From Takakia lepidozioides (taxonomy: Eukaryota; Streptophyta; Takakiopsida; Takakiales; Takakiaceae), in NCBI GenBank assembly GCA_030704615.1, contig CM060731.1, positions 94,282,756 through 94,346,755 of the forward strand: DNA of 64,000 nt, written 5' to 3'. The notes beneath the pieces are model-generated. The model was not told the DNA's origin and did not search any database. It worked only from the letters and a program-made list of their open reading frames with translations. Shown here piece after piece: positions 9,656 to 20,816 of the stretch; the stretch's first letter is position 1; each line of letters opens with the position of its first letter. Both the position numbers and the translations under genes were made by a program.

Positions 9656-10399
9656 TGCACACTAAGTCCTCGTGCAGGTTAGTCTTAGCAGTCGCGTTTC
9701 AATCTCTGCTCGCTCAGAGCACCGTGGTGGTTCTCATGGACAATCCGACATTACCTGACTACAGACACAAGCAACACACACCAGAGGTCCGTTCGTGCAG
9801 GTTAGTCTTAGCAGGTCGCGTTTCAATCTCTGCTCTCGTCAGCCGCACCGTGGTGGTTCTCATGGACAATCCGACATTACCTGACTACAGACACACAACA
9901 CACAACTGCACCAAGGTCCGTTTGGGTTCATGGTCTGTCAAATCCTCCATGGGTCATGACACAAGGTCGACGACAATGTGGTTAGGGCACCTTCTTCTTC
10001 GACCTATTTCAGCCTGTTTTGCCCTCCCATCAGACTCGTCCCTGAATGTGCAGCACGGAGCAAAGCTCGCATGAGTTTTTACGATCCTTCATGATGGTGG
10101 GACACTCGCAATCGCAAGGTGTGGCTTTTTCTTAATGTAGGATGGGAAGAAGTTTGTCCATCCTGCAAATGTGGGCTTTTGGCTCCTGTTAGTACCATGA
10201 TTTGGTATTCTTCCTGATTTTACAAGGTTCTTGGGAGAGTCAGCTTGGTCTTAGCAGGTCGTGTTTCAATCTCTGCTCGCTTAGCTGCACCATGGTGGTT
10301 CTCATGGACCAATGCGATATTTTTTTTTTTCCCCTCAAGCACTAAGCCCCACTAAGCCCTATCGCTGCTGCGCACTTAAGTCCTCGCTGATGTTTACAA
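9656..10399 (+). repeat. Tandem 125-bp duplication and mixed fragments
   Basis: Blocks at about 9672-9794 and 9798-9920 share GTGCAGGTTAGTCTTAGCAG, CGTTTCAATCTCTGCTC, ACCGTGGTGGTTCTCATGG and CATTACCTGACTACAGACAC. A partial third copy lies at 10240-10312. The same block occurs inverted at about 42405-42535. A CACTAAGCCCCACTAAGCCC segment is present at 9625 and again at 10341. These are dispersed repeat pieces around the PPR/OSB sequences. I see no gene here apart from the OSB fragment at 9920-10200. Confidence 0.6.
9920..10200 (+). pseudogene. OSB-like fragment
   Basis: Plus-strand pieces match the block at 41560-41700: CCATGG.TCATGA.ACAAGGTCG, then a segment translating to GTFFFDLFQPVLPSHQTRP. 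A piece near 10098 resembles the WWDNR-type motif of OSB proteins, but with Asn changed. Stops and frame changes break it. Attribution to OSB rests on similarity to the better copies at 14.4 and 41.5-42.3 kb. Confidence 0.45.
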
Positions 10400-13300
10400 G
10401 GTTCTTGGGAGAGTCAGCTTGGTCCAGGTATGCACGGCAGGGACGTGGGATGGAGGCTTTGGAGACCTATGAGCAAATGATGGGGGAAGCACATCGTGTT
10501 TGTGTGCATTTGCAATGCTTGTGCAAGCCTAGCAGCCCTGGAGAAGGGCAAGAGGTGCATGGGGATATCATCAAAGCTGGAATTGTGCCAAATGTCAATC
10601 TGAACACTGCCCTGGCAGCTTTGGAAAAGAGGAAGAGGTCCATGGGTCATCTTCAGAGCTGGAATTGTATCAAGTGTCATTCTGAACAATACCCTGGTGA
10701 ACATGTTTGCAAAATGTGGGTGCATCTACGATGCAAAGGGAGTGTTTGACACTATGGCTGAACGAGATGTGGTGTTGTGGAGTGCGATGCTTGCAGGGTA
10801 TGCACGGCAGGGACGTGGGATGGAGGCTTTGGAGAGCTATGAGCAGATGATGGGGGAAGCACATCATGTTTGTGTGTATTTGCAATGTGCGTGCAAGCCT
10901 GGCAGCCCTGGAGAAGGGCAAGAGGTGCATAGGGATATCATCAAAGCTGGAATTGTGCCAAATGTCAATCGAACACTGCCCTGGCAGCTTTGGAAATGGG
11001 GAAAGAGGTGCATGGCGACATCTTCAGAGCTGGAATTGTACCAGATGACAATCTGAACAATACCCTGGTGGACATGTTTGCAAAATGTGGGTGCATCTAG
11101 GATGCAAAGGGAGTGTTCGACACCATGGCTGAACGACATGTGGTGTCGTGGAGTGCGATATGATGTGCTTGCAGGGTATGCACAGCAGGGATGTGGAATG
11201 GAGGCTTTGGAGAGCTATGAGCAAATGATGGGGGAAGCACATCATGTTTGTGTGCATTTGCAATGCTTGTGCAAGCCTGGCAGCCGGCCTGGAGAAGGGC
11301 AAAGAGGTGCATGGGGATATCATCAAAGCTGGAATTGTACCAAATGTTAGTCTGAACCATACCCTGGTGGACATGTATGCGAAATGTGGGTGCATCGAGC
11401 CTGGACGAGGGCAAAGAGGTGCATGGGGTATCATCAAAGCTGGAATTGTACCAAATGTCATTATGAACACTGCCCAGGCAGCTCTGGAAAAAGGGGAAAG
11501 AGGTCCATGGCGACATCTTCAGAGCTGGAATTGTACCAAATGTCATTCTGACCATACCCTGGTGGACATGTTTGCAAAATGTGGGTGCAAAGGGATCTAG
11601 GATCTAGGATGCAAAGGGATGTTCGACACTATGGCTGAACGAGATGTGGTGTCGTGGAGTGCGATGCTGGTCCAGGGTATGCACGGCAGGGACGTGGGAT
11701 GGAAGCTTTGGAGACCTATGAGCAAAGGATGGGGAAGCTCATCATGTTTGTGTGCATTTGCAATGCTTGTGCAAGCCTGGCAGCCCTGGAGAAGGGCAAG
11801 AGGTGCATGGGGATATCATCAAAGCTGGAATTGTACCAAATGTGAATCTGAACACTGCCCTGGCAGCTCTGGAAAAGGGGAAAGAGGTCCATGGTGACAT
11901 CTTCAGAGCTGGAATTGTACCAAATGTTAGTTTGAACCATACCCTGGTGGACATGTATGCGAAATGTGGGTGCATCAAGCCTGGACGAGGGCAAAGAGGT
12001 GCATGGGGTATCATCAAAGCTGGAATTGTACCAAACGTCATTATGAACACTGCCCTGGCAGCTCTGGAAAAATGGGAAAGAGGTCCATGGCGACATCTTC
12101 AGAGCTGGAATTGTACCAAATGTCATTCTGAACCATACCCTGGTGGACATTTATGCAAAATGTGGGTGCATCGAGCCTAGACAAGGGCAAAGCGGTGCAT
12201 GGGGTATCATCAAAGCTGGAATTGTACCAAATGTCATTATGAACACTGCCCTGGCAGCTCTGGAAAAAGGGGAAAGAGGTCCATGGCGACATCTTCAGAG
12301 CTGGAATTGTACCAAATGTCATTCTGAACTATACCCTGGTGGACATGTTTGCAAAATGTGGGTGCAAAGGGATCTAGGATCTAGGATGCAAAGGGAGTGT
12401 TCGACACCATGGCTGAACGACATGTGGTGTCGTGGAGTGCGATGCTGGTCCAGGGTATGCACGGCAGGGACGTGGGATGGAGGCTTTGGAGACCTATGAG
12501 CAAAGGATGGGGAAGCTCATCATGTTTGTGTGCATTTGCAATGCTTGTGCAAGCCTGGCAGCCGGCCTGGAGAAGGGCAAAGAGGTGCATGGGGATATCA
12601 TCAAAGCTGGAATTGTACCAAATGTGAATCTGAACATTGCCTTGGCAGCTCTGGAAAAGGGGAAAGAGGTCCATGGCGACATCTTCAGAGCTGGAATTGT
12701 ACCAAATGTTAGTCTGAACCATACCCTGGTGGACATGTATGCGAAATGTGGGTGCATCGAGCCTGGACGAGGGCAAAGAGGTGCATGGGGTATCATCAAA
12801 GCTGGAATTGTACCAAACGTCATTATGAACACTGCCCTGGCAGCTCTGGAAAAATGGGAAAGAGGTCCATGGCGACATCTTCAGAGCTGGAATTGTACCA
12901 AATGTCATTCTGAACCATACCCTGGTGGACATTTATGCAAAATGTGGGTGCATCGAGCCTAGACAAGGGCAAAGCGGTGCATGGGGTATCATCAAAGCTG
13001 GAATTGTACCAAATGTCATTATGAACACTGCCCTGGAAGCTCTGGAAAAAGGGGAAAGAGATCCATGGCGACATCTTCAGAGCTGGAATTGTACCAAATG
13101 TCATTCAGAACTATACCCTGGTGGACATGTTTGCAAAATGTGGGTGCAAAGGGATCTAGGATCTAGGATGCAAAGGGAGTGTTCGACACTATGGCTGAAC
13201 GAGATGTGGTGTCGTGGAGTGCGATGCTGGTCCAGGGTATGCACGGCAGGGACGTGGGATGGAGGCTTTGGAGACCTATGAGCAAAGGATGGGGAAGCTC

Positions 13301-14404
13301 ATCATGTTTGTGTGCATTTGCAATGCTTGTGCAAGCCTGACAGCCGGCCTGGAGAAGGGCAAGAGGTGCATGGGGATATCATCAAAGCTGGAATTGTGCC
13401 AAATGTCAATCTAAACACTGCCCTGGCAGCTTAGGGGAAAGAGATGCATGGCGACATCTTCAGAGTTATTATTGTACCAGATGTCATTCTGAACAAAACC
13501 CTGGTGAACATATTTGCAAAATGTGGGTGCATCTAGGATGCAAAGGGAGTGTCCAACACTATGGCTGAACGAGATGTGGTGTCGTGGAGTGCGATGCTGG
13601 TCCAGGGTATGCACGGCAGGGACGTGGGATGGAGGCTTTGGAGACCTATGAGCAAAGGATGGGGAAGCTCATCATGTTTGTGTGCATTTGCAATGCTTGT
13701 GCAAGCCTGACAGCCGGCCTGGAGAAGGGCAAGAGGTGCATGGGGATATCATCAAAGCTGGAATTGTGCCAAATGTCAATTTGAACACTGCCCTGGCAGC
13801 TTAGGGGAAAGAGGTGCATGGCGACATCTTCAGAGTTATTATTGTACCAGATGTCATTCTGAACAAAACCCTGGTGAACATGTTTGCAAAATGTGGGTGC
13901 ATCTAGGATGCAAAGGGAGTGTTCGACATTATGGCTGAACGAGATGTGGTGTTGTGGAGTGCGATGCTTGCATGGTATGCATGGCAGGGACGTGGGATGG
14001 AGGCTTTGGAGAGCTATGAGCAAATGATGGGGGAAGCACATCATGTTTGTGTGCATTTGCAATGCTTGTGCAAGCCTGGCAGCTGGCCTGGAGAAGGGCA
14101 AGAGGTGCATGGGGATATCATCAAAGCTGGAATTGTGCCAAATGTCAATCTGAACACTGCCCTGGCAGCTTAGGGGAAAGAGGTCCATGGCAACATCTTC
14201 AGAGTTGGAATTGTACCAGATGTCATCCTGAACAAAACCCTGGTGAACATGTTTGCAAAATGTGGGTGCATCTAGGATGCAAAGGGAGTGTTCGACATTA
14301 TGGCTGAACAAGATGTGGTGTCGTGGAGTGCGATGCTTGCATGGTATGCACGGCAGGGACGTGGGATGGAGGCTTTGGAGAGCTATGAGCAAATGATGGG
14401 GGAA
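10400..14404 (+). pseudogene. Tandem array of degenerate PPR (PLS-type) units
   Basis: Translations repeatedly give PLS-class PPR phrases: VFDTMAERDVVSWSAML, GYARQGRGMEALESYEQMM, CICNACASLAALEKGKEVHG, DIIKAGIVPNV and LVDMYAKCGCI. A landmark (GGTATGCACGGCAGG) recurs at about 10427, 10797, 11175, 11676, 12454, 13236, 13606, 13974 and 14343. The spacings are near 370 bases, except for one of 501 and two higher-order units near 780 that hold extra KEVHG..IVPNV sub-blocks. No frame crosses more than one unit: frames shift and stop throughout, and the canonical 35-residue spacing is lost. PPR proteins bind organellar RNA, but this array cannot encode one. It has expanded like a satellite. Confidence 0.85.
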
Positions 14405-14690
14405 GGGGGGGCACGAGTGGGTAGATGGTCAACTGGAAACAACAATGGCAGCAGCGCAATTGATAGAACAAGGCCCACTGCTAATGAAGGTACCTTCTTC
14501 AACATATTTTACCCTGAATTCCCCTACTATCAGAGTTGTCCCTAAGTATCAAAAAACAGGTAACAGATATGAGAAGAAGCTGTGGGATGAATACTTTTCT
14601 GACCCCAGTAACTGGTGGGACAACCGAGGCAAAAAGGTGAATGCCTGTCAGATTACAGAGTGTAGCAGATGCAATTGACCATAGGAACTA
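14405..14690 (+). pseudogene. OSB-like fragment joined to PPR array
   Basis: The last PPR unit (MEALESYEQMMGE) runs directly into HEWVDGQLETTMAAAQLIEQG. In a second frame this is followed by EKKLWDEYFSDPSNWWDNRGKK, where WWDNR is encoded at 14613-14627. A tryptophan pair before DNR plus a nearby PDFKHK (seen at 42187) is the hallmark of the PDF motif of plant OSB proteins, which bind single-stranded DNA in mitochondria and plastids. Here only pieces remain, and the frame ends soon after. Confidence 0.65.
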
Positions 14691-14990
14691 GTGTGATAAG
14701 TTGAGTTGGGTGCAATTGCTCTCTCCCTTTCCTCTCTGCTTCTGTTTGCTATTCAAAGGTAGGATTCCTGCCCTTAGTTTAAATTTCAGTCTGGTGCCGA
14801 GAGTGGGTAGATCCTTGAGGTCATCCATGATGTCCTCCCCCATGTCACAAATTGGAAACAAGTCCAGGGAAGTTTTATGCCTAACTTCATTTTCATCAGA
14901 CAATTTTCTGGAAACGGACATGGCTTTGGACACTACAGCCTCTAAGTCAGTAGGGTTGGGGCATTTGCTGGAACAATTCTAAAAGGAGAA
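14691..14990 (-). mobile_element. LINE 3' ORF fragment
   Basis: The minus strand closely matches the LINE C-terminal coding region at 29700-29955: KAMSV..KLSDENEVR.KTSL.LFP, DMGEDIMDDLK.LPTLGTRLKFKLRAG, then SKQKQRGKGE. It is a stray piece of the same family that fills intron 9 of the NUDT3-type gene, inserted here between two PPR/OSB blocks. Confidence 0.9.
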
Positions 14991-14999
14991 TGTTTGTCA

Positions 15000-15318
15000 G
15001 ATTACCAGATGTCATTCTGAACACTGCCCCTGCCTTGGTGGACATGTATGCCAAATATGGTAGCATTGAGGATGCCAGGGGAGTGTTCAACACTATGGCT
15101 GAATGAGATGTGGTGTTGTGGAATGTGATGTTTGCAGAGTGTGCAGAGCAGGGGCGCTATATGGGGCTTTGGAGACCTGAAAGCAAATGATGGGGGAAGG
15201 GGTGAAGTTCGACCACATCATGTTTGTGTGCGTTTGCAGTGTGTGTGCAAGCATGGCAGCCCTGGAAAAGGGCATCGGAGGTGCATGGTTGCATCACCAA
15301 AGCTGAAAATGTACCAGA
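15000..15318 (+). pseudogene. PPR fragment
   Basis: Plus-strand translation gives RLPDVILNT, ALVDMYAKYGSIEDARGVFNTMAE, a stop, DVVLWNVMFAECAEQGR, then frameshifted CVCASMAALEKG and a final HGCITKAENVPD. It is a single degenerate PPR module of the kind seen in the upstream array, and more diverged from it than the array units are from each other. Confidence 0.75.
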
Positions 15319-15665
15319 TGGATCAACAGCTACAAGAAACCTGCATGGGTAGATGGTGACTGGTCAACTAGAAGCCGCAGCAGCAGCGGCACAATGATAA
15401 ACTCAGGCACTGGTAATGAAAGCACCTTCTTCAACACATTTCACCCTGTTTTTCCCTCTTATCAGAATCGGCCCTAAATTTTCATGTTGAATTCTGCAAG
15501 TTAGCTGGTTGAGTGAGCCTTTGATAGTTTGGAGCGACTTTGACATGGTACTGCCAATGTGACAACAGGGAAGTATCCAAAAACAGGTAACAGCTGAGAC
15601 GAGGAGAAGCTGTGGAATGAATACTTTTCTGACCCCAGTCAATGGTGGGACAACTGAGGTAAAAT
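15319..15665 (+). pseudogene. OSB-like fragment, second copy
   Basis: The PPR sequence changes without a gap to the OSB segment also seen at 42226 (GGATCAACAGCTACAAGAAA, then a WVDG-type stretch). It continues with STFFNTFHPVFPSYQNRP and then EKLWNEYFSDPSQWWDN. The codon after Asn is TGA where the better copy has CGA (Arg). Further stops are present. This repeats the PPR-to-OSB juxtaposition of 14.4 kb with a different join point. Confidence 0.65.
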
Positions 15666-17069
15666 CTTCATGAACTTAAGGCATGAGTGGCTGATTGTTT
15701 CATTTCGAACCTGATATGCTTTGAGCCTGGTTCCGGAGATTTATCTCCAGACCTGCAATCTGCTTTTGTGATGAGTTTACAATCTGCATATATGGTGGTA
15801 AATGTTATATATCAAACCAAGGTTTTTTCCTAAATGTGAATGACCTGGAAACCTTGTTAGAAAGATGAATGGCTTACGAATTGGACTATGTATGGCTTGA
15901 CCCATGGATTAAATTTCAAAGGGTTAGAACATGTGTTAGGGTTTTAATACTGAATGGATGTGGGACATTGCTAGGGCGCCAGAGCATGACATTCCATGCA
16001 TTCACGCCATTGGATTCCAAACTTTTTTTGGTACGTTGGACCAAGGTTTTTATGCATTCACGAACTGCCGACCTTGCTTGTTGCCCGGTTGACCTTATTT
16101 CCATAATTGCTAACTTTGTGGGGTGGAGGGGCTTGTGTTAGGCTGCAACTGGAGGCACCTCTCCATGCAGCAGTTTTCGTACTAGAGGTGAGCATGCATG
16201 CACCTGTTGGCTATCAGTTCTATACAATGTGGCCATTTACATGTTGGGTACTTCAAACTATTAGTAGATGCATTGCTAAATGTAACTGCTAAGGGGTGTT
16301 GGGCGTGATGTTTGCAGGCTGAGAAAGCCACTCTTGATATTGCCACTGACAGTGCACCAACTACGGCGCCTTCAAAGGCAACCCCCAATATCAACTCGCT
16401 GCCACAGTGGCAGATATTCTTATGCTACCAAAAGTACTCTGCACTTTGAGTGATTGCTTATACTGGACGGTCCTCATTATCTAGTTTTCAATGTACATGT
16501 AAGTCTTTATGGGTTGATTAATGTGGGTTTTATGGTGGGTGCTGTGTGCAGTTAAAGTTGAAGGACAAAATCAGCCTGTATGATCATCATTTACCACGAC
16601 ACAGGGCTAATTGTCACTGGTGTGCCTGGCAAAGACACATATCACTGCCGTGTTGTACCTGAAGGATTGTGGCGGGTTGAGGTGTCTAAAGCAGGCAGGA
16701 GATCAAAAAACAAACAGAAGCAGAAGTGACCAGAAACCCTTACAGTTTGTGGAACGGCATCCAAGATTTGGCATTCAACAAAGCAAAACACAATGGGTTT
16801 GCTGAGGGTAGAGAGGAGTTTATCAAGTGAATAAAGCTACCAAATATCCGTTAGGACGCCGCTGCAATGAAGGATTCTCCAGAAAGCACAGCAGCAGCCT
16901 ATCTGCCAGCTCGTGGAGTGAAGATATCAGCATGGGAGCAACAAATGCGGCGGCAGTCACATCTCCCAGGAGATTAACAACCAAAGAATCATGCTGCCAA
17001 ATCGTAAGGCCGCCATCACACAGCTCCAGGAAACTTAGAAGCCCAAGTGTCGGGCTATTTAGGTTTAGA
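15666..17069 (+). other. Mostly unassigned; possible short exon 16580-16729
   Basis: No family was recognised. One plus-strand frame from 16580 to a TGA at 16727-16729 gives a 49-residue segment ending in a basic RRSKNKQKQK tail. It reads like the last exon of a protein, but nothing upstream joins to it convincingly. A candidate acceptor at about 16316 precedes a short open stretch with PQWQIF. The remainder is A/T-rich sequence without repeats that I can define. Confidence 0.25.
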
Positions 17070-17345
17070 GAGGCGATCAAAACAGGTATCCCCGCGATTT
17101 CATCCGAATTGGATGGAAAATCGCACATAGTTGATAGATCATTTTCGCAGGATTTCATCCAGCAGGGATGATTTTCATAGGTTTCCAGGATGTCATCCGG
17201 TATGGATGACATCCGACATGGATGAAAAAACCAGCCATTCATCAGGTTTTAAGCAGTATAGCCTATTTTGGCAAAAATATCAACCTGTCCAGTAATCATC
17301 CAGCCAGGTTATTCACAAGGTTTCCATCCAGTATGGATGAAACCC
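17070..17345. repeat. CATCC/GGATG-rich imperfect repeats
   Basis: Words such as TTTCATCC, CATCCAGTATGGATGA, GTCATCCGGTATGGATGAC and GGATGAAAA recur about every 20-30 bases, many forming small palindromes. The same vocabulary (CATCCAGG..GGATGAAAA) forms the minisatellite at 55190-55640. Confidence 0.6.
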
Positions 17346-17399
17346 TAAAAGATTCGTTAGGGATTATAAAAATTTCCAAACTAGATAGAGTTCTGGAAA

Positions 17400-17850
17400 A
17401 AAAGATTAAATCCCAAACAGATATCTGGAGAGAAGGAGAGAGAGGGACAAAGGGAGAGAGAGAGAAAGATGAGGGGAAAAAAAAAAAAAAATGTGGGGTG
17501 GGGGGAGTGACTGAGCTGCAGCTCCTCAGTCACTCCCCCACCCCCCAACCTTCTTTTTTATTTATTTTTCCTCAACACTCCCTCTCTCTCCCTCTCTCCC
17601 TCTCTCTCCACATCCTGATGGAAATAAAAAAAACTAGAAGGTTGGGGGGGGGGACTGAGCAGCAGCAGGGTCTGCTGCTGATGAGCCCCCCCCCCCCCCC
17701 CCGACCTTCTGGTTTTTTTTTTTTTTTTGTGAGCAGCACAAAAGAGAGGGAGACAGAGGGAGAGAGGGGGAGAGTGCTGAACAGCGAGGGAGAGGGAGAG
17801 AGGGAGGAGGGAGGGAGAGAGAGCTCAGCCCCCCCACATGCTTTGTTTTT
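17400..17850. repeat. Two nested palindromes with homopolymer arms
   Basis: The first is centred near 17520: GTGGGG..GGAGTGACTGAG is mirrored by CTCAGTCACTCC..CCCAC, flanked outward by A- and T-rich runs and GA/CT tracts. The second is centred near 17670: AACTAGAAGGTTGGGGGG and GAGCAGCAGCAGG are mirrored by CTGCTGCTGATGAGCCCCCC and GACCTTCTGGTTTT. A GTGAGCAGCACAAAAGAGAGG segment after it recurs nearly exactly at 43168. Foldback or MITE-like DNA is likely. Plus-strand ORFs through it are low-complexity artefacts. Confidence 0.7.
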
Positions 17851-17855
17851 TTTTT

Positions 17856-17895
17856 AATCTGGAATCTAGAGGTTGTTTCCACGAAGGCCTAATGT
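17856..17895 (+). mobile_element. 40-bp LINE micro-fragment
   Basis: ATCTGGAATCTAGAGGTTG and TTTCCACGAAGGCC match the LINE RT coding sequence at 27871-27905 almost perfectly, then similarity ends on both sides. A piece this short is best explained as filler DNA captured during break repair or template switching. Confidence 0.7.
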
Positions 17896-18480
17896 CGGGT
17901 TTGCATGTCAGGTGCCAGGAATATGGGGAAAGAGAAGAAGTCCCTTGCCCCAAAGAAAGCCGCGGGGAACCCGTTTGCTATCCCGGAACGTGGGCTGGCA
18001 CCTCACGGGCTACCAGCCCCATCGATAGCCGTGTCCAGAGGGTTCGCCCCGCAACCTGAGGTTGAAAAATGGTATTCCGCGACGCCTAGGGGTGATAGCC
18101 CATGGCCCCCACCCCATCGGCTACCGACGCCCGGACGTCGCAAATGACTTGCTGCCACGTGTTTCCACCAGGCACTTCCAAAAAAAAAACAATCAGCGAC
18201 GCCGAGCCGCCGCCCCACACAACGCCGTCGGCTGGAGGGCAGCGACAGCCTGGTGTCGCTAGCAGGAGATCCTGCCAATGTTGTGGATCGCCAAAAAGCG
18301 ACGTCGGGGCGTCGCCCGGGAGGGAGCGACCCCCATACGTCGCAAAATAGTGACAATATTCTAGCCACGGCCCTGCGACTGGATGGCGACGTCTGGCCAT
18401 CGCAATTTGGGGCTTCTACCCCGCCCCAAAAGGAGGCTTTAGCCACGCCGCGGCGTCGCAACGGAGTCACTAACCAAGTG
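17896..18480. other. GC-rich, CpG-dense island with GCGAC words
   Basis: About 585 bases are visibly richer in G+C and CpG than the flanks. GCGAC/GTCGC occurs roughly every 40 bases (CAGCGACGCC, AGCGACGTCGGGGCGTCGC, GGCGACGTCTGGCCATCGC, CGGCGTCGCAACGG). Several frames stay open on both strands because of composition, and none shows a known domain. It could be a recently inserted, still unmethylated piece or the 5' part of an unrecognised element. Confidence 0.5.
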
Positions 18481-20230
18481 CAATCTCCTATGTATCCAAG
18501 GGCGTCTCCTATGTCGAGGCCTATCTAAGTCCAAGTGCAATCTTCTCTATATCCAAGTGCATCTCCCGTGTAGAAGCCCAAGTGTCCAGTGTCATCTAAG
18601 TCCAAGTGCAATCCCTATGTATCCAAGTACGTCTCCCATGTCCAGGCCCAATTTATTTTTTTCCATGAATTTATTGAGTGGTAATATATCAATATATCTC
18701 CCGTCGAGGCTCCAATCATTGTTCCCCACTTTAATAATATAACCAATCATTATTGTTGTCGAGGCTCCAATCATGTAGCTTGTGCCGTTGGCCCAAGTGT
18801 CCAATGTCATCTAAGTCCAAGTGCATCAATATATGAAGCAAGCCATATCTAATCATTTTTTTCCACAGAGCCTACGACCAGATTTGGACTGGAGACCTTA
18901 CCCTTGATATCTCTCATGTTCTGGCTCCAATCATTGTCCAACGACCAAAAGTACTTGAAATTCGTTTTAGCCATATCTCATCATTTTTTTTCAACAAAGC
19001 CTACGACCATATTTGAGATGGAGACGTTTCCCTTGAAATCTCTCCTGTCGAGGCTCCAACCTTTGTCCCAGGAATGCCCACTTTGCTATTTTTCCCGAAT
19101 TTCCAGCGACCAAAAGTACTTGAAATTCCGTATCTCCCATACCGTAGGTCCAAAAATCATGAGACCAAGCCGGTGCACCCCTCCTCGTTGAGGGCTTTCC
19201 AACGGTACCAAGCACCAGGGCTGGGGCCCCACGATTCGGGACATCTCAACGCTACATGACAAAATAAACAAAACAAAACAAAACAAACGTCTCGCTAATC
19301 ATCAATGTCTCCTATCGAGGCTCAAATCATTGTTGCAGGAAAACCCACTTTTCTATTTTAGCCTGTGTCGTTGGCTCAATTGTCCAGTGTTATCTATGTC
19401 CAAGTGCAATCTCTTATGTATCCAAAGACCCCAATGTTTGGGAGATCTAGGGTAGCATGTGCCATTGGCCCATGTGTGAAGAATTGAAATCTAAGCCCAA
19501 GTGCAATCTCTTATGTATCCAAGTGCTTCTACCATGTAGATGCCCTGCGACCTCCGGTCTCCAATGTCACCTAAGTCCAAGGACAATCCCCTATATATCT
19601 AGAGACCCTCCTGTTTGGGAGATCTAGGCCTAGGGTAGCCTATGCCATTGGCACATGTGTGAAGAATTGAAATCTAAGCCCAAGTGCAATCTCCTAATAT
19701 GTATCCAAGTGCGTCTCTCATGTAGAGGCCCAAGTGCGACCTCCAATGTCCAATGTCATCTAAGTCCAAGTGCAATCCCCTATGCATCCAGAGAACCTGC
19801 AGTTTGGGAGATCTCCAAGTCATTGTTCCAACAAAGCCCACCTATTTTTGCAAGGTCATTGTTCCAACAAAACCCACTTTGCTATTTTTGCAATCTCCCC
19901 TATCGAGGCTTAATATATTGATATATCCACTTTGCTATTTTTCACGAATTTCCAACGACCAAAAGTACTTGAAATTCCAAATCTCCCACGTGAAGGGCCA
20001 ATCACTCCTCCAAGAAAGCCCACTTTGCTATTTTTCCCGAATTTCCAACGACCAAAAGTACTTGAAATTCCAAATCTCCCAAGTGAAGGGCCAATCACTG
20101 CTCCAGGAGAGCCCACTTTGCCATTTTTCCAAAATTTCCAACGGCACCAAGCACCCAAGCACCGGCCCGCGGTTTGGGAGATCTCAAGGACGCTACAAAA
20201 CAAACATCTCCCTTGATATATTGATTGCAT
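18481..20230. repeat. Imperfect repeats: AAGTCCAAGTGCAATC and 96-bp units
   Basis: Two interleaved repeat types. Type A (TCTAAGTCCAAGTGCAATC, TATGTATCCAAGTGCGTCTCC, CATGTAGAGGCCCAAGTG) occurs about eight times from 18481 to 19790. Type B (CCACTTTGCTATTTTTCCCG, AATTTCCAACGACCAAAAG, TACTTGAAATTCCAAATCTCC) occurs in near-perfect 96-base tandem at about 19927-20125, with older copies at 18940 and 19080. No coding evidence. Confidence 0.75.
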
Positions 20231-20816
20231 CTAGATGACTGACAGTCATCCTTATGGATGTCATCCAAGAATCTCCATTATGTCCACTGAGGCTGACCGG
20301 CTACAGGCCGTAGCCGGTCAGGGAATCCCTTGTCGCGCTGGTCTAGGCTCCCCGTCTACCTAGTCCAGGTGGATTGTCCTGTTCAGAATATTTATATTAG
20401 AAAGGCACATTCTAAGTTGTACCCTCTACCTTAGTCCATGTGGATTGTCCTGTTAGAACTAATATTACATTAGAAAGGCACATACTAAGTTGTATCCAGG
20501 CCGAATATGTTTTGATGGAAAAAATATTGGGACAAAAATTTCTCCATTTATATGTCAAACTGGAAAGTTACTAAATTGATTCTTCAGCTGACAGGAAATT
20601 CACTGCGAAAATAATTTGGACAATAAGCAAAACAGTAGCTTTTGAGCAAACCAGTCAGCAGTCAACTGACCCAGCACTCCTTCCACATCAAGCTAAGCTA
20701 CATACTTTGGCCATGTGCAAAAATCTCGCTATCAACTTTGCAAAAATCATGCTAAGAGTACTGCTGCATACACAGAACACTTCCAGATTATTCTTTCTGT
20801 TGAAGTGCACATCCAG
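20231..20816. other. 3' flank of the NUDT3-type gene
   Basis: No gene is recognised between the repeats and the stop codon at 20817-20819. A perfect hairpin lies at 20294-20320 (TGACCGGCTAC, AGGCC loop, GTAGCCGGTCA). A duplicated CATGTGGATTGTCCTGTT..TTAGAAAGGCACAT..CTAAGTTGTA block lies at about 20365-20500. The 3' UTR of the minus-strand gene should lie here. Confidence 0.5.

Noticed and set aside
10312-14545. A working PPR protein gene
   Set aside because: Frames break in every unit, spacing is not a multiple of the PPR length, and no splice pattern restores it.
17222-17857. 211-codon plus-strand ORF
   Set aside because: It runs through palindromes and homopolymers. Composition alone keeps it open.
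20294-20320. Helitron 3' hairpin
   Set aside because: The hairpin is perfect, but no CTRR terminus follows at the usual distance of about 10 bases and no Rep/helicase is present.
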